A stretch of 37,749 nt of DNA, taken from assembly GCF_003675895.1 (NCBI RefSeq), contig NZ_ML014793.1, positions 1 to 37,749 of the forward strand, in the 5' to 3' direction. Below, in pieces: positions 1 through 6,110 of this stretch. The notes under the pieces are model-generated. The model was not told the DNA's origin. It worked only from the letters and a program-made list of their open reading frames with translations, and ran no database searches. The number at the start of each line of letters is the position of its first letter. The first letter of the stretch is position 1. Both the position numbers and the translations under genes were made by a program. Source of the stretch: Parashewanella curva. Lineage in GTDB: Bacteria > Pseudomonadota > Gammaproteobacteria > Enterobacterales > Shewanellaceae.

Positions 1-2
1 TG

Positions 3-461
3 GTCATGGATTTCATTCATGTGCTCGAATACCTCTGGAAAGCGGCGTGGTGCTTATTTAAAAAAGATGATCCAGAAGTCGAAGATTGGATAGAAAAGCG
101 AGCGACAGAGGTCTTACGAGGAAATGCGTCACAAGTAGCAAAAGGTCTTGGGGTCAGTGCAACAAAACGGAAATTAAAACAACGAGAAGGCATTGATAAG
201 TGCATCGGTTATCTATTGAAAAATAAATCGAGATTAGAATACGGCAAAGCGTTAGAACAGGGGTTTCCAATTGCTAGTGGCGTCATTGAGGGAGCTTGTC
301 GTCATCTGATAAATGATAGGCTGGATATCACGGGAGCGAGATGGAGCCTAGAAGGTGCAGAGGCCATATTAAAACTAAGGTCGTTAAGGTCGAGTGGTGA
401 TCTCGAAAAATATTGGGAATATCACAAAAAGCAATCCAAACAGAGGTTATACGGATGTTGA
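3..461 (+). CDS. ISKra4-family transposase, C-terminal part (continues upstream of window)
   Basis: The reading frame is open to the window edge, so the visible 152 residues are the end of a longer protein; family members are usually several hundred residues. The segment has the typical end of ISKra4 transposases: a DFIHVLEYLWKAAW block, then FPIASGVIEGACRHLINDR and a TGARWSLEGAEAILKLRSLR block containing the conserved glutamate of the DDE catalytic triad and the tryptophan region that follows it, and a short basic tail ending in RLYGC. The stop lies 6 bp before the terminal inverted repeat, as expected for an intact 3' end. The internal ATG at position 6 is not a start, because homology extends through it. 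Activity cannot be judged from this part alone. Confidence 0.88.
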   Translation, partial: VMDFIHVLEYLWKAAWCLFKKDDPEVEDWIEKRATEVLRGNASQVAKGLGVSATKRKLKQREGIDKCIGYLLKNKSRLEYGKALEQGFPIASGVIEGACRHLINDRLDITGARWSLEGAEAILKLRSLRSSGDLEKYWEYHKKQSKQRLYGC

Positions 462-467
462 TAACTG

Positions 468-491
468 TGTCTGTTTAAAAGACCTACACCC
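468..491 (+). repeat. Right terminal inverted repeat of ISKra4-type element
   Basis: The 24 bp here share the core TAAAAGAYCTACACCC with 3483-3506. It lies just after the transposase stop codon at its expected place. Differences between the two copies show that they are ends of related, not identical, elements. Confidence 0.75.
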
Positions 492-694
492 AAATAATTT
501 GGGAGTAATAATCATAGAACAACATTAAAGTTAATGCTCTAAATCATTTCGGGGCAAAACCTTCACAGCAATTAGAAATAAACCGCAGTGAGCCTTAGCC
601 ATAACTTGCTCTAGCACATCTGGCGATCTTTTGGTTTATATAAAACGTTCAGCGAGTTCGAACAAAATTCGGGAAAGGATTGAAAAACAAAAAA

Positions 695-772
695 TGTAGC
701 ACATTAGCATCTAAAAAATGGTGCTACATATATGCTATAAAAAATGGTTTTTGAGAGAAATATTGTGCTACA
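695..772. repeat. GTGCTACA octamer cluster (left)
   Basis: GTGCTACA occurs at 721-728 and 765-772 on the plus strand and at 695-702 on the minus strand. The cluster lies 45 bp beyond the 3' end of the left tRNA-Pro fragment. The same octamer forms a second cluster at 3090-3157. Clustered short repeats beside a tRNA-derived core are what tyrosine-integrase arm-type or excisionase sites look like. That role is inferred. Confidence 0.55.
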
Positions 773-816
773 AGATTTCTTAAGAGCTCAAAATCACTTG
801 TAAAATAAGAAAAAAA

Positions 817-861
817 TGGTCGGAATGAGAGGATTCGAACCTCCGACCCCTGACACCCCAT
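817..861 (-). repeat. tRNA-Pro(GGG) 3'-end fragment, putative att core 1
   Basis: Read on the minus strand, this is the 3' half of a proline tRNA: from the anticodon loop (TGGGGT), through the 3' anticodon stem and variable region GGGTC, a complete T arm with GGTTCGAATCC, the acceptor strand CATTCCG, the discriminator A, and an encoded CCA. The 5' half is absent, so it is not a tRNA gene. The segment from anticodon loop to CCA is the usual footprint left by integration of tyrosine-integrase islands. It matches the copy at 2919-2963 except at two positions. Confidence 0.8.
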
Positions 862-1194
862 CAACACGTAAATTCCGCAACTAAGAGCATGATTTATAAA
901 GACATACCATGGTTGCGCCTAACGTGAAAAAGCTTAATTTGGTTAATAATTTTAATTTTTTAACCTATATAAATCAGTGAGATGCAAATCGTTTTGCGAG
1001 TAGCTTTTTCAAAAAAATGTAATCTCAACTTCCATGAATCCCTGACGCATTTGGATAGTGCGCCAAGCTTCCAGTTTTAAGTTAAGCGATTATTTGCCAG
1101 CCAGCATAATCACTACTTATCTCTATTTAAATTTCTTCAAAACTTGAAGGATTGAAATTAAGCATTTCAGTGCATGCTTTAAGTCTTCGGTCAT

Positions 1195-1255
1195 TATAAT
1201 TGCTATATAGCGAACTTAATGCTTTAATTTGTATTAAGTTCGCTATATATCGAAC
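1195..1255 (+). promoter_or_regulatory. hipBA promoter with paired operators
   Basis: A perfect -10-like TATAAT lies at 1195-1200. It is followed by a perfect 17-bp inverted repeat, 1204-1220 against 1233-1249, with a 12-bp spacer. A second way to read the region is as two operator copies: a near-perfect 18-bp palindrome at 1238-1255 (GTTCG-N8-CGAAC) and a half-degenerate copy at 1198-1215. Their centres are 40 bp apart, about four helical turns. This fits cooperative autorepression by the HipB-like protein encoded 13 bp downstream. An alternative promoter, TTGCTA (1200-1205), 17 bp, TTTAAT (1223-1228), would also lie inside the operators. Confidence 0.65.
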
Positions 1256-1267
1256 AACGAGGAACTC

Positions 1268-1525
1268 ATGGCAAATCGTCAACAGCTTGGTCAAACTCTT
1301 GCGCAGGCAAGAAAAAAGCAACTAAAAACACAAAAGCAGCTTGCTGAACAAACGGCTATTCATAAAAGTACCATTTCTGAAATTGAAAATGGTCGCTTTA
1401 CCGGCTCCTTAGATATTTTTGAAAGATACATAGACGCACTGGGCTACGAAATAGATATAAAACCAAAGCAACACCAATTACCTGATTGGGATGAATTGGA
1501 TTCGCTATTTGGAGACGATGAATGA
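1268..1525 (+). CDS. hipB: HipB-like antitoxin, XRE-family transcriptional repressor
   Basis: An 85-residue protein, close to the 88 residues of E. coli HipB. Residues 7-60 form an XRE/Cro helix-turn-helix: LGQTLAQARKKQLKTQKQLA, then a recognition-helix region HKSTISEIENGR. It ends in an acidic tail rich in Asp and Glu (DWDELDSLFGDDE) that could contact the toxin. The start follows a GAGG-type ribosome site with suitable spacing. The stop overlaps the hipA start by 4 bases (ATGA), implying translational coupling. In this family the antitoxin binds palindromes in its own promoter and neutralises HipA; the palindromes upstream fit that role. Confidence 0.85.
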   Translation: MANRQQLGQTLAQARKKQLKTQKQLAEQTAIHKSTISEIENGRFTGSLDIFERYIDALGYEIDIKPKQHQLPDWDELDSLFGDDE

Positions 1526-2733
1526 ATCTTACAACACTTCCACAGCGAATAGAGAAACTAACCGTTTTAGGTGACAGTTCTGAGCTTGGCATACTCACAC
1601 ATGGGTCAAACCATTACTTTCAGCCCACTCGAAAAGATAAGCATGTTTCTTTAACGATGACAAAGCCATCACTTGATGGTTATTCATCTGGCTCATTACA
1701 CCCCATTTTTGCTCAAAATTTACCTGAAGGATTTAACCGCCGTTTCATTGCCGATCGTTTAGCAAGGCACGCAAGAGTTAATGACATGTATCTGCTTGCA
1801 CTTCAAGGTGACCATGGAATTGGTATGCTTAGCTATGACACCAATATTGATTTGCCAGAAGCTGAATCGTTACCATTAAATCAGATCTTAACTTACCAAT
1901 CAAAAGAGCCTTTGTTCCCTCAATTATTGGAAAAGTATTACCTAAGAAACAGTTTATCTGGTGTTCAGCCTAAAGTGAGCATACCCAACACAGGGCGAAC
2001 ACTTGAGCAACACGATCTTATTGTAAAAGCCTGTGATGAAGAATTTCCGCTTTTAACCGTTAACGAATATGTGTGCATGCAAGCCGCGAAACATTGCGGA
2101 CTTAAGCCACCAAAAACGTATCTATCCGAAAACCTAGAAACGTTTATTGTAGAGCGATTCGATAAACCTAATAGTGAAACTTTAGGGTTTGAAGATTTCA
2201 CAACTCTGCTAAAGAAACCCAATCACCCAGATGCTAAATACACTGGGAGTTATGAAACACTTTTAAAAGCAACCTTCATCTACACTAATAGCTTAGAAGA
2301 AGTGCGAAAGATGTATCACTACATTGTTTTTAATTGTTTGATTGGCAATGGCGATGCCCACTTAAAAAACTTTGCTTTGCAATATACGACAAATATGAAG
2401 CATATCTTTGTATCCCCACCATTTGATATCACTCATACACTTATCTACGATACGATTGATAAAAAAATGGCGTTAAAACTCAAAAACAGCAAAGTCTTTC
2501 CAGATAAACAACACCTCATCAACCTTGGTACCTCTCAGCAGTTTAAAATTCGAGATGCTGAACAGATTATTGAGCAAACGGCTAACTCAATTCTAGACTT
2601 TATCAAAAACTCACAAGAAGCATCCCTACTCAAAGGGCTAAAAGGTTCAATTGAGCAATCTGTAGATAGAGTCATGCTTGGTAGTTTCAGCAGCATATCG
2701 TATAGGCACGACAGAAAGAAAAAGTTTGAATGA
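1522..2733 (+). CDS. hipA: HipA-like serine/threonine kinase toxin
   Basis: A 403-residue protein with the HipA order of parts: an N-terminal HipA-N1-like domain with LPEGFNRRF near 67-75, the GVQPK segment at 147-151 corresponding to the phosphate-binding loop region of HipA kinases, an ATP-contacting lysine in LIVK (169), NEY at 181-183, ERFDK at 211-215, the catalytic GNGDAHLKN at 275-283, and the metal-binding PPFD at 299-302. All key catalytic positions seem present, so it may be active. It is translationally coupled to the HipB-like gene. HipA enzymes phosphorylate targets such as glutamyl-tRNA synthetase; the target here is unknown. The pair lies between two tRNA-Pro fragments, pointing to acquisition on a mobile element. 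Confidence 0.88.
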   Translation: MNLTTLPQRIEKLTVLGDSSELGILTHGSNHYFQPTRKDKHVSLTMTKPSLDGYSSGSLHPIFAQNLPEGFNRRFIADRLARHARVNDMYLLALQGDHGIGMLSYDTNIDLPEAESLPLNQILTYQSKEPLFPQLLEKYYLRNSLSGVQPKVSIPNTGRTLEQHDLIVKACDEEFPLLTVNEYVCMQAAKHCGLKPPKTYLSENLETFIVERFDKPNSETLGFEDFTTLLKKPNHPDAKYTGSYETLLKATFIYTNSLEEVRKMYHYIVFNCLIGNGDAHLKNFALQYTTNMKHIFVSPPFDITHTLIYDTIDKKMALKLKNSKVFPDKQHLINLGTSQQFKIRDAEQIIEQTANSILDFIKNSQEASLLKGLKGSIEQSVDRVMLGSFSSISYRHDRKKKFE

Positions 2734-3138
2734 AGTCGTCATACTCGAGATGACACTATCAAAAATGGAATTTACGACAGCGTTCAAATGCATGTTAACC
2801 AATTGAAATAGAATGATTTTGTTGCTTACTCGCAAAACTCTCGCAAAATAAACAGGCAGATATTTTTAAGATGAATTAGAAGGTGATGACGTAAGGCATT
2901 GATTTGAATGAATAAAAATGGTCGAAATGAGAGGGTTCGAACCTCCGACCCCTGACACCCCATGGAGTTATTTGCTCCGTATTGTGATTCATCAGCAACT
3001 CCGAATGACTCCCATAAACTCAACTCAAGACATTGATATATAACATATATAAATCATCTGTGATTTTCATTGAGCCGATATTAATTTCAGTGCTACCTTC
3101 AAAAGCCGTGCTACATATAGTGCTACATATTTTTTGGT
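2734..3138. other. Non-coding spacer downstream of hipA
   Basis: No gene is supported here. The segment 2734-2918 holds only a short tandem CTCGCAAAA pair near 2829-2850. The second tRNA-Pro fragment (2919-2963) and the second GTGCTACA cluster (3090-3157) follow. An AACATATATAAATCA segment at 3042-3056 echoes 962-976 beside the first fragment. Confidence 0.55.
2919..2963 (-). repeat. tRNA-Pro(GGG) 3'-end fragment, putative att core 2
   Basis: This is a direct repeat of 817-861 in the same orientation, with two substitutions: one in the acceptor strand, which becomes CATTTCG, and one in the T arm. It too starts at the anticodon loop and ends with CCA, and lacks the 5' half of a tRNA. The two cores are 2,102 bp apart and bracket hipBA. 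Confidence 0.8.
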
Positions 3139-3157
3139 CTACTTAAACGGTGCTACA
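3090..3157 (+). repeat. GTGCTACA octamer cluster (right)
   Basis: GTGCTACC at 3090-3097 is followed by GTGCTACA at 3108-3115, 3120-3127 and 3150-3157, all on the plus strand. The last copy lies inside the end of the truncated transposase frame, where GTA GCA CC is read as V-A-P on the minus strand. The cluster mirrors the one at 695-772 but is on the other side of its tRNA core. Confidence 0.55.
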
Positions 3158-3363
3158 GGATCTTCAGCGGTTTTGATATCTAAGAAACCCTGTAATAAAC
3201 ACCTCAATAACTCAGTTCCTTCAGCATCGATGTAAGCTTCAACTTCTCCATGGCTATCTTGCCTAACTTGCTTATCTTCGAGGTACGAAATAATACGTTC
3301 AAATTGTAATTTAGCTTCAGAAAAGTATGGATATTCGAGAGAGTTTGAGTATGCTAGCTTCAT
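3139..3363 (-). pseudogene. ISKra4-family transposase, N-terminal fragment
   Basis: From the ATG at 3363 the frame gives MKLAYSNSLEYPYFSEAKLQ, then a helical FERIISYLEDKQVRQDSHGE stretch and LLRCLLQGFLDI. These resemble the N-terminal region of ISKra4 transposases, where FEQ-type helices and an LLQGxLD element precede the zinc-finger part. It stops after about 74 codons with residues DPVAPFK that are encoded by an att-like GTAGCACC repeat and so look foreign. The zinc-finger and the whole DDE catalytic domain are missing. A longer start at 3399 is possible but adds residues with no family support. Confidence 0.6.
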
Positions 3364-3482
3364 GAAAGGAGCCTTTTTATAGACTTGTTGTGTTTGCAAA
3401 CTGATAAGTACTATAAAATTGCTCCTTTCGCACTATTTGTCAAAGTCATCCCATTGATAATTAATGATCTTTTCATGATGTT

Positions 3483-3506
3483 TGTCGATCTAAAAGATCT
3501 ACACCC
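3483..3506 (-). repeat. Left terminal inverted repeat of ISKra4-type element
   Basis: This is the partner of 468-491 (20 of 24 positions). It defines the boundary between the truncated insertion sequence and the rlmF remnant. Confidence 0.7.
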
Positions 3507-3507
3507 T

Positions 3508-3897
3508 TATGATTTCACTCTCTGTAATCCACCATTTCATAAGAGTGCAGAAGAAGCCCAAGCAGGCAGTCAGCGAAAGCAAGCCAACCTTAATAAAAAT
3601 AAGCAAGCTAGAGGGAGTCAGCTTAAATCCAGTGACAATCCATTGAACTTTGCAGGGCAACATAATGAATTATGGTGTGATGGTGGAGAGTCAGCGTTTA
3701 TTCGAAGAATGATCAATGAAAGCTGCCAATATGCTGAGCAATGTCGATGGTTTACTTCTTTAGTAGCAAAAAAAGAGAACTTGCCGATCATTAAAAAAGC
3801 ACTAAAAAAGGCTCAAGTACGAGAGTACAAGATCGTAACCATGAGCCAAGGACAAAAAATCAGTCGAATGATTTGTTGGAGCTTTATTGAAAATTAG
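3508..3897 (+). pseudogene. rlmF: rlmF remnant, 23S rRNA (adenine-1618-N6)-methyltransferase C-terminal part
   Basis: About 130 codons encode the C-terminal part of RlmF (YbiN): the NPPF catalytic motif in DFTLCNPPFHKSAEEA, GSQRKQANLNKNK, LNFAGQHNELWCDGGESAFI, RRMINES, WFTSLVAKKENLP and a final MSQGQKISRMICWSF. The family is about 300 residues, so the N-terminal half, including the S-adenosylmethionine-binding glycine motif, is absent. In-frame codons continue left into the insertion-sequence end (an ATG at 3478 and an upstream start at 3385), but those residues are IS-derived. The remaining protein should be inactive. An intact second copy may exist elsewhere. Confidence 0.82.
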
Positions 3898-3899
3898 TC

Positions 3900-3926
3900 A
3901 AAAAAAAGCAAGCCACTAAGGCTTGC
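3900..3926 (-). terminator. Hairpin with minus-strand U tract
   Basis: GCAAGCC, a 5-nt loop and GGCTTGC (3908-3926) are preceded on the plus strand by eight A. Read on the minus strand this is a hairpin followed by U8. No minus-strand gene lies just upstream of it, so it may be a relic. It lacks a T tract for rlmF on the plus strand. Confidence 0.4.
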
Positions 3927-3975
3927 AAACATACCTGAACCAGTATTACAAAACATCAGGCAGGAGGACAAGGAG

Positions 3976-4020
3976 ATGACTGACCAACGTGAGTCATCTA
4001 TTTCAAAAGACCTGAGATAG
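3976..4020 (+). CDS. Possible 14-codon leader ORF
   Basis: An ATG at 3976 lies 8 nt after a perfect AGGAGG ribosome-binding sequence (3962-3967) and reads MTDQRESSISKDLR before a TAG. An 8-bp inverted repeat, AGATGACT at 3974-3981 against AGTCATCT at 3992-3999, overlaps its start and could hide the ATG. It lies about 180 bp before the exporter operon, so it may be a leader peptide, but it could equally be a chance short frame or a gene remnant. Confidence 0.25.
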   Translation: MTDQRESSISKDLR

Positions 4021-4129
4021 CACAAAAAGTATTCAAAATAATTCAAAGTTTTTTATAAACTCATCATCTGAACTTTATCTTCCATTCAACAAGCTTTTTT
4101 AAAATGCTAGCCGCCACTCCATGAAGTTC

Positions 4130-4157
4130 TTGACTAGACTATAGAGAAGCTTATCAA
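4130..4157 (+). promoter_or_regulatory. Candidate promoter of the exporter operon
   Basis: TTGACT (4130-4135), a 16-bp spacer and TATCAA (4152-4157) lie 40 bp before the exporter start. The -35 is good and the -10 moderate. The stretch 4021-4129 before it shows no other feature. Confidence 0.4.
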
Positions 4158-4197
4158 TGACAACGATTCATGAGCTAATCATTTGTTGGAGTTCGTT

Positions 4198-5184
4198 ATG
4201 AAACGTCACCTTATTGTATCCCTGCTGGCTATATGGATATGTGCTTGTCAGCCTGCACCAGATCAGGCTTTAGGAACCATTGAACGCGATCGCGTTACCT
4301 TGACGGCCACCGCGAGTGAAATTATTCGTCAGTTACCTAAGCATGAAGGGCAGAAAGTAAAAGTGGGAGATGTACTGGTTCAGCTCGATACAAAAAATCA
4401 ACAAGCGCTGTTGGCTGAAGCAAAAGCGCAACAAGCAAAAGCTAATGCAGCATTATTAAGGTTAACTAACGGTGAAAGACCAGAAGATATAGCAGCTGCG
4501 AGCGCTCAAGTTCAGCAGGCCAAAGCCAAAGATATTCAGGCGGAAAAAGCATTCATACGAATTCGAGATTTATTTGCTCAAAGATTAGTGAGTCAGTCGA
4601 ATTTAGATAAAGCCAGAGCGGATAGAGATACTGCCAGAGCAAATTTACATTCGGCAACAGAGGCTTTTTTAAAACTGACGGCAGGTGCAAGGGTAGAAGA
4701 CGTCGAACAAGCGAAAGCCGAATTAGCTGCTGCCCAAGCACAAGCGGCACTGCAACAGCAACGATTAAAGGAATTAACGATCACTGCGACTCGTAACGGC
4801 ATACTGGACAATTTGCCGTACAATTTGGGAGAGCGGCCACCACTAGCGGGGATTGTGGCTATCATTCAAGCTAATAGTGTCCCCTATGCAAGAGTATATG
4901 TTCCAGCTTCTCATCGAATAAAAATGGTTATAGGTGCGCAAGTTCCCGTGCATGTCGATGGCGTCAAAGGTAGTTTTGCAGGAAAAGTAAGAAGGATTGC
5001 CACCGAACCCTCATTTTCACCTTATTACGCTTTGACTGAAAGTGAGCGTTCTCATTTGATGTATTTAGCTGAAATCACGTTGCCATTTATTTCTGAATCA
5101 TTGCCGTCAGGGGTACCAGCCCAAGCTGATCTTAGCCATATTCAGCCTCCAGAGAGTGTAATTGATGAAAGGGGAGTGCAATGA
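4198..5184 (+). CDS. HlyD/YbhG-type membrane fusion protein, probable lipoprotein
   Basis: The periplasmic adaptor of a tripartite ABC exporter, expected to link the inner-membrane transporter encoded downstream to a TolC-like channel. It is 328 residues; YbhG of E. coli is 332. The ATG at 4198 has GGAG 6 nt upstream; an in-frame TTG at 4183 lacks one. The N-terminus MKRHLIVSLLAIWICACQ is a signal peptide with a lipobox-like ICAC. Next come a short biotinyl-lipoyl half with GQKVKVGDVLVQLD, a long Ala/Gln-rich coiled-coil hairpin with two similar arms (LLRLTNGERPEDI and FLKLTAGARVEDV), and the second lipoyl half and beta-barrel (GAQVPVHVDG). Its stop overlaps the next start by ATGA. Confidence 0.88.
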   Translation: MKRHLIVSLLAIWICACQPAPDQALGTIERDRVTLTATASEIIRQLPKHEGQKVKVGDVLVQLDTKNQQALLAEAKAQQAKANAALLRLTNGERPEDIAAASAQVQQAKAKDIQAEKAFIRIRDLFAQRLVSQSNLDKARADRDTARANLHSATEAFLKLTAGARVEDVEQAKAELAAAQAQAALQQQRLKELTITATRNGILDNLPYNLGERPPLAGIVAIIQANSVPYARVYVPASHRIKMVIGAQVPVHVDGVKGSFAGKVRRIATEPSFSPYYALTESERSHLMYLAEITLPFISESLPSGVPAQADLSHIQPPESVIDERGVQ

Positions 5185-6110
5185 CATCAGCTCCTGCCAT
5201 CATTGCAAAAGGGGTGAGTAAACGATTTGGGAAGTTTACTGCCGTAAAGCAGTTACATTTAAATATCCCACAAGGTCAGATTTATGGATTTTTAGGACCG
5301 AATGGTAGTGGAAAATCGACATCAATTCGTTTGCTGACGGGATTATTGGCTCCGAGCGAAGGCAATATTCAAGTTTTAGGTTATCAAGTACCTGAGCAAG
5401 CAGAAGCGTTAAAAACTCAAATTGGTTACATGACTCAAAAATTTTCCCTCTATGATGATTTAACGGTGATAGAAAATCTGGCCTTTATTGGTCGAATTTA
5501 CGGGTTGGATCCCGTGACATTAGCAACACGCATTGAGCAGCAGCTACTCACTTATGATCTCAAGCCTATAGAGCATCAACGTGTTGAAGGTATGAGTGGT
5601 GGTCAGAAACAGCGACTCTCACTGGCGGCTGCTACCATCCATAGTCCAAAGTTATTATTTTTAGATGAACCCACTTCGGCTGTCGATCCAGAAAATCGAC
5701 GTGATTTTTGGGAGCAGTTGTTCGATCTATGTGATAAAGGCACCACCATCTTGATTTCAACACACTATATGGATGAAGCTGAGCGTTGTCATCAACTGGC
5801 TATCATGGAAGCAGGGGAGATCAGAGCCCATGGTGAACCAGAGCAATTGATGCTTCAAATGGGGGTGAATGTCGTTGAAATTCTCTACCCAGATCTACGC
5901 CGTTTGAAGGCTCAATTATTAGCGTTGGAAGAAGTACATTCTGCTGCACAGTTGGGGGTACGTCTTCGAGTATTGATCAGCAAGCACGTTAGTGATCCTA
6001 TTGATTGGTTAAAGTGTCGGTTTCCTGAATTGTTAACAGCCGAGTTAGAAATAGCCCGCCCCAGTTTAGAAGATGTGTTCGTGTCAGTAACTGGAGAGGG
6101 GCGCGCATGA
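5181..6110 (+). CDS. ABC exporter ATP-binding protein
   Basis: The nucleotide-binding subunit of the exporter; it powers the permease encoded immediately downstream. A single ATPase domain carries Walker A GPNGSGKST (39-47), the Q loop glutamine in GYMTQKFSLYDDL (86), the signature MSGGQKQR (138-145), Walker B LLFLDEP with catalytic Glu near 163, and the switch His in ISTHYMDEAERC. The stretch after residue 210 is the C-terminal extension typical of drug or polysaccharide ABC-A exporters. YbhF of E. coli is a double-domain protein; this single-domain version probably works as a homodimer. Overlaps of 4 bases with both neighbours indicate one operon. Confidence 0.9.
   Translation: MTSAPAIIAKGVSKRFGKFTAVKQLHLNIPQGQIYGFLGPNGSGKSTSIRLLTGLLAPSEGNIQVLGYQVPEQAEALKTQIGYMTQKFSLYDDLTVIENLAFIGRIYGLDPVTLATRIEQQLLTYDLKPIEHQRVEGMSGGQKQRLSLAAATIHSPKLLFLDEPTSAVDPENRRDFWEQLFDLCDKGTTILISTHYMDEAERCHQLAIMEAGEIRAHGEPEQLMLQMGVNVVEILYPDLRRLKAQLLALEEVHSAAQLGVRLRVLISKHVSDPIDWLKCRFPELLTAELEIARPSLEDVFVSVTGEGRA

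Larger units (their letters stand above)
1..491 (+). mobile_element. ISKra4-family insertion sequence, right part
   Basis: This is the right-hand portion of an insertion sequence that enters from the left edge of the window. It contains the C-terminal part of an ISKra4-type transposase and ends in a 24-bp terminal repeat at 468-491. That repeat matches, 20 of 24 positions, the terminal sequence at 3483-3506, which lies upstream of a separate ISKra4 transposase start. Finding matching termini on the correct sides of a transposase C-terminus and a transposase N-terminus supports both as true element ends. The left end of this copy is outside the window, so its completeness cannot be judged. Confidence 0.8.
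492..1190. other. Non-coding mobile-zone spacer
   Basis: About 700 bp without a convincing gene. The only recognisable contents are three GTGCTACA-type octamers (695-772) and a tRNA-Pro 3'-end fragment (817-861), both listed separately. The stretch 870-1130 is AT-rich. It shares an AACnTATATAAATCA segment at 962-976 with the flank of the second tRNA fragment (3042-3056), so the two att-like sites resemble each other beyond the tRNA core. No integrase gene is visible on either strand. Confidence 0.6.
3139..3506 (-). mobile_element. ISKra4-family element, truncated left end
   Basis: The terminal repeat at 3483-3506 (minus strand starting GGGTGTAGATCTTTTAGATC) is followed by about 120 bp of leader and then the N-terminal part of an ISKra4-type transposase. 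The element breaks off around 3139-3160, at the GTGCTACA cluster, leaving roughly 370 bp. Its outer end directly abuts the surviving rlmF sequence at 3507, so this insertion, or a later rearrangement at its end, disrupted rlmF. Confidence 0.7.

Noticed and set aside
817-861. A complete tRNA gene on the minus strand
   Set aside because: Only the part from the anticodon loop to CCA is present; D arm, 5' acceptor strand and 5' anticodon stem are missing here and at 2919-2963.
3385-3507. N-terminal 41 codons fused to the rlmF remnant as a genuine chimeric protein
   Set aside because: These codons are the leader and terminal repeat of an insertion sequence read in an arbitrary frame; no ribosome site or homology supports them.
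3900-3926. Terminator for rlmF on the plus strand
   Set aside because: The hairpin has its U tract only when read on the minus strand.
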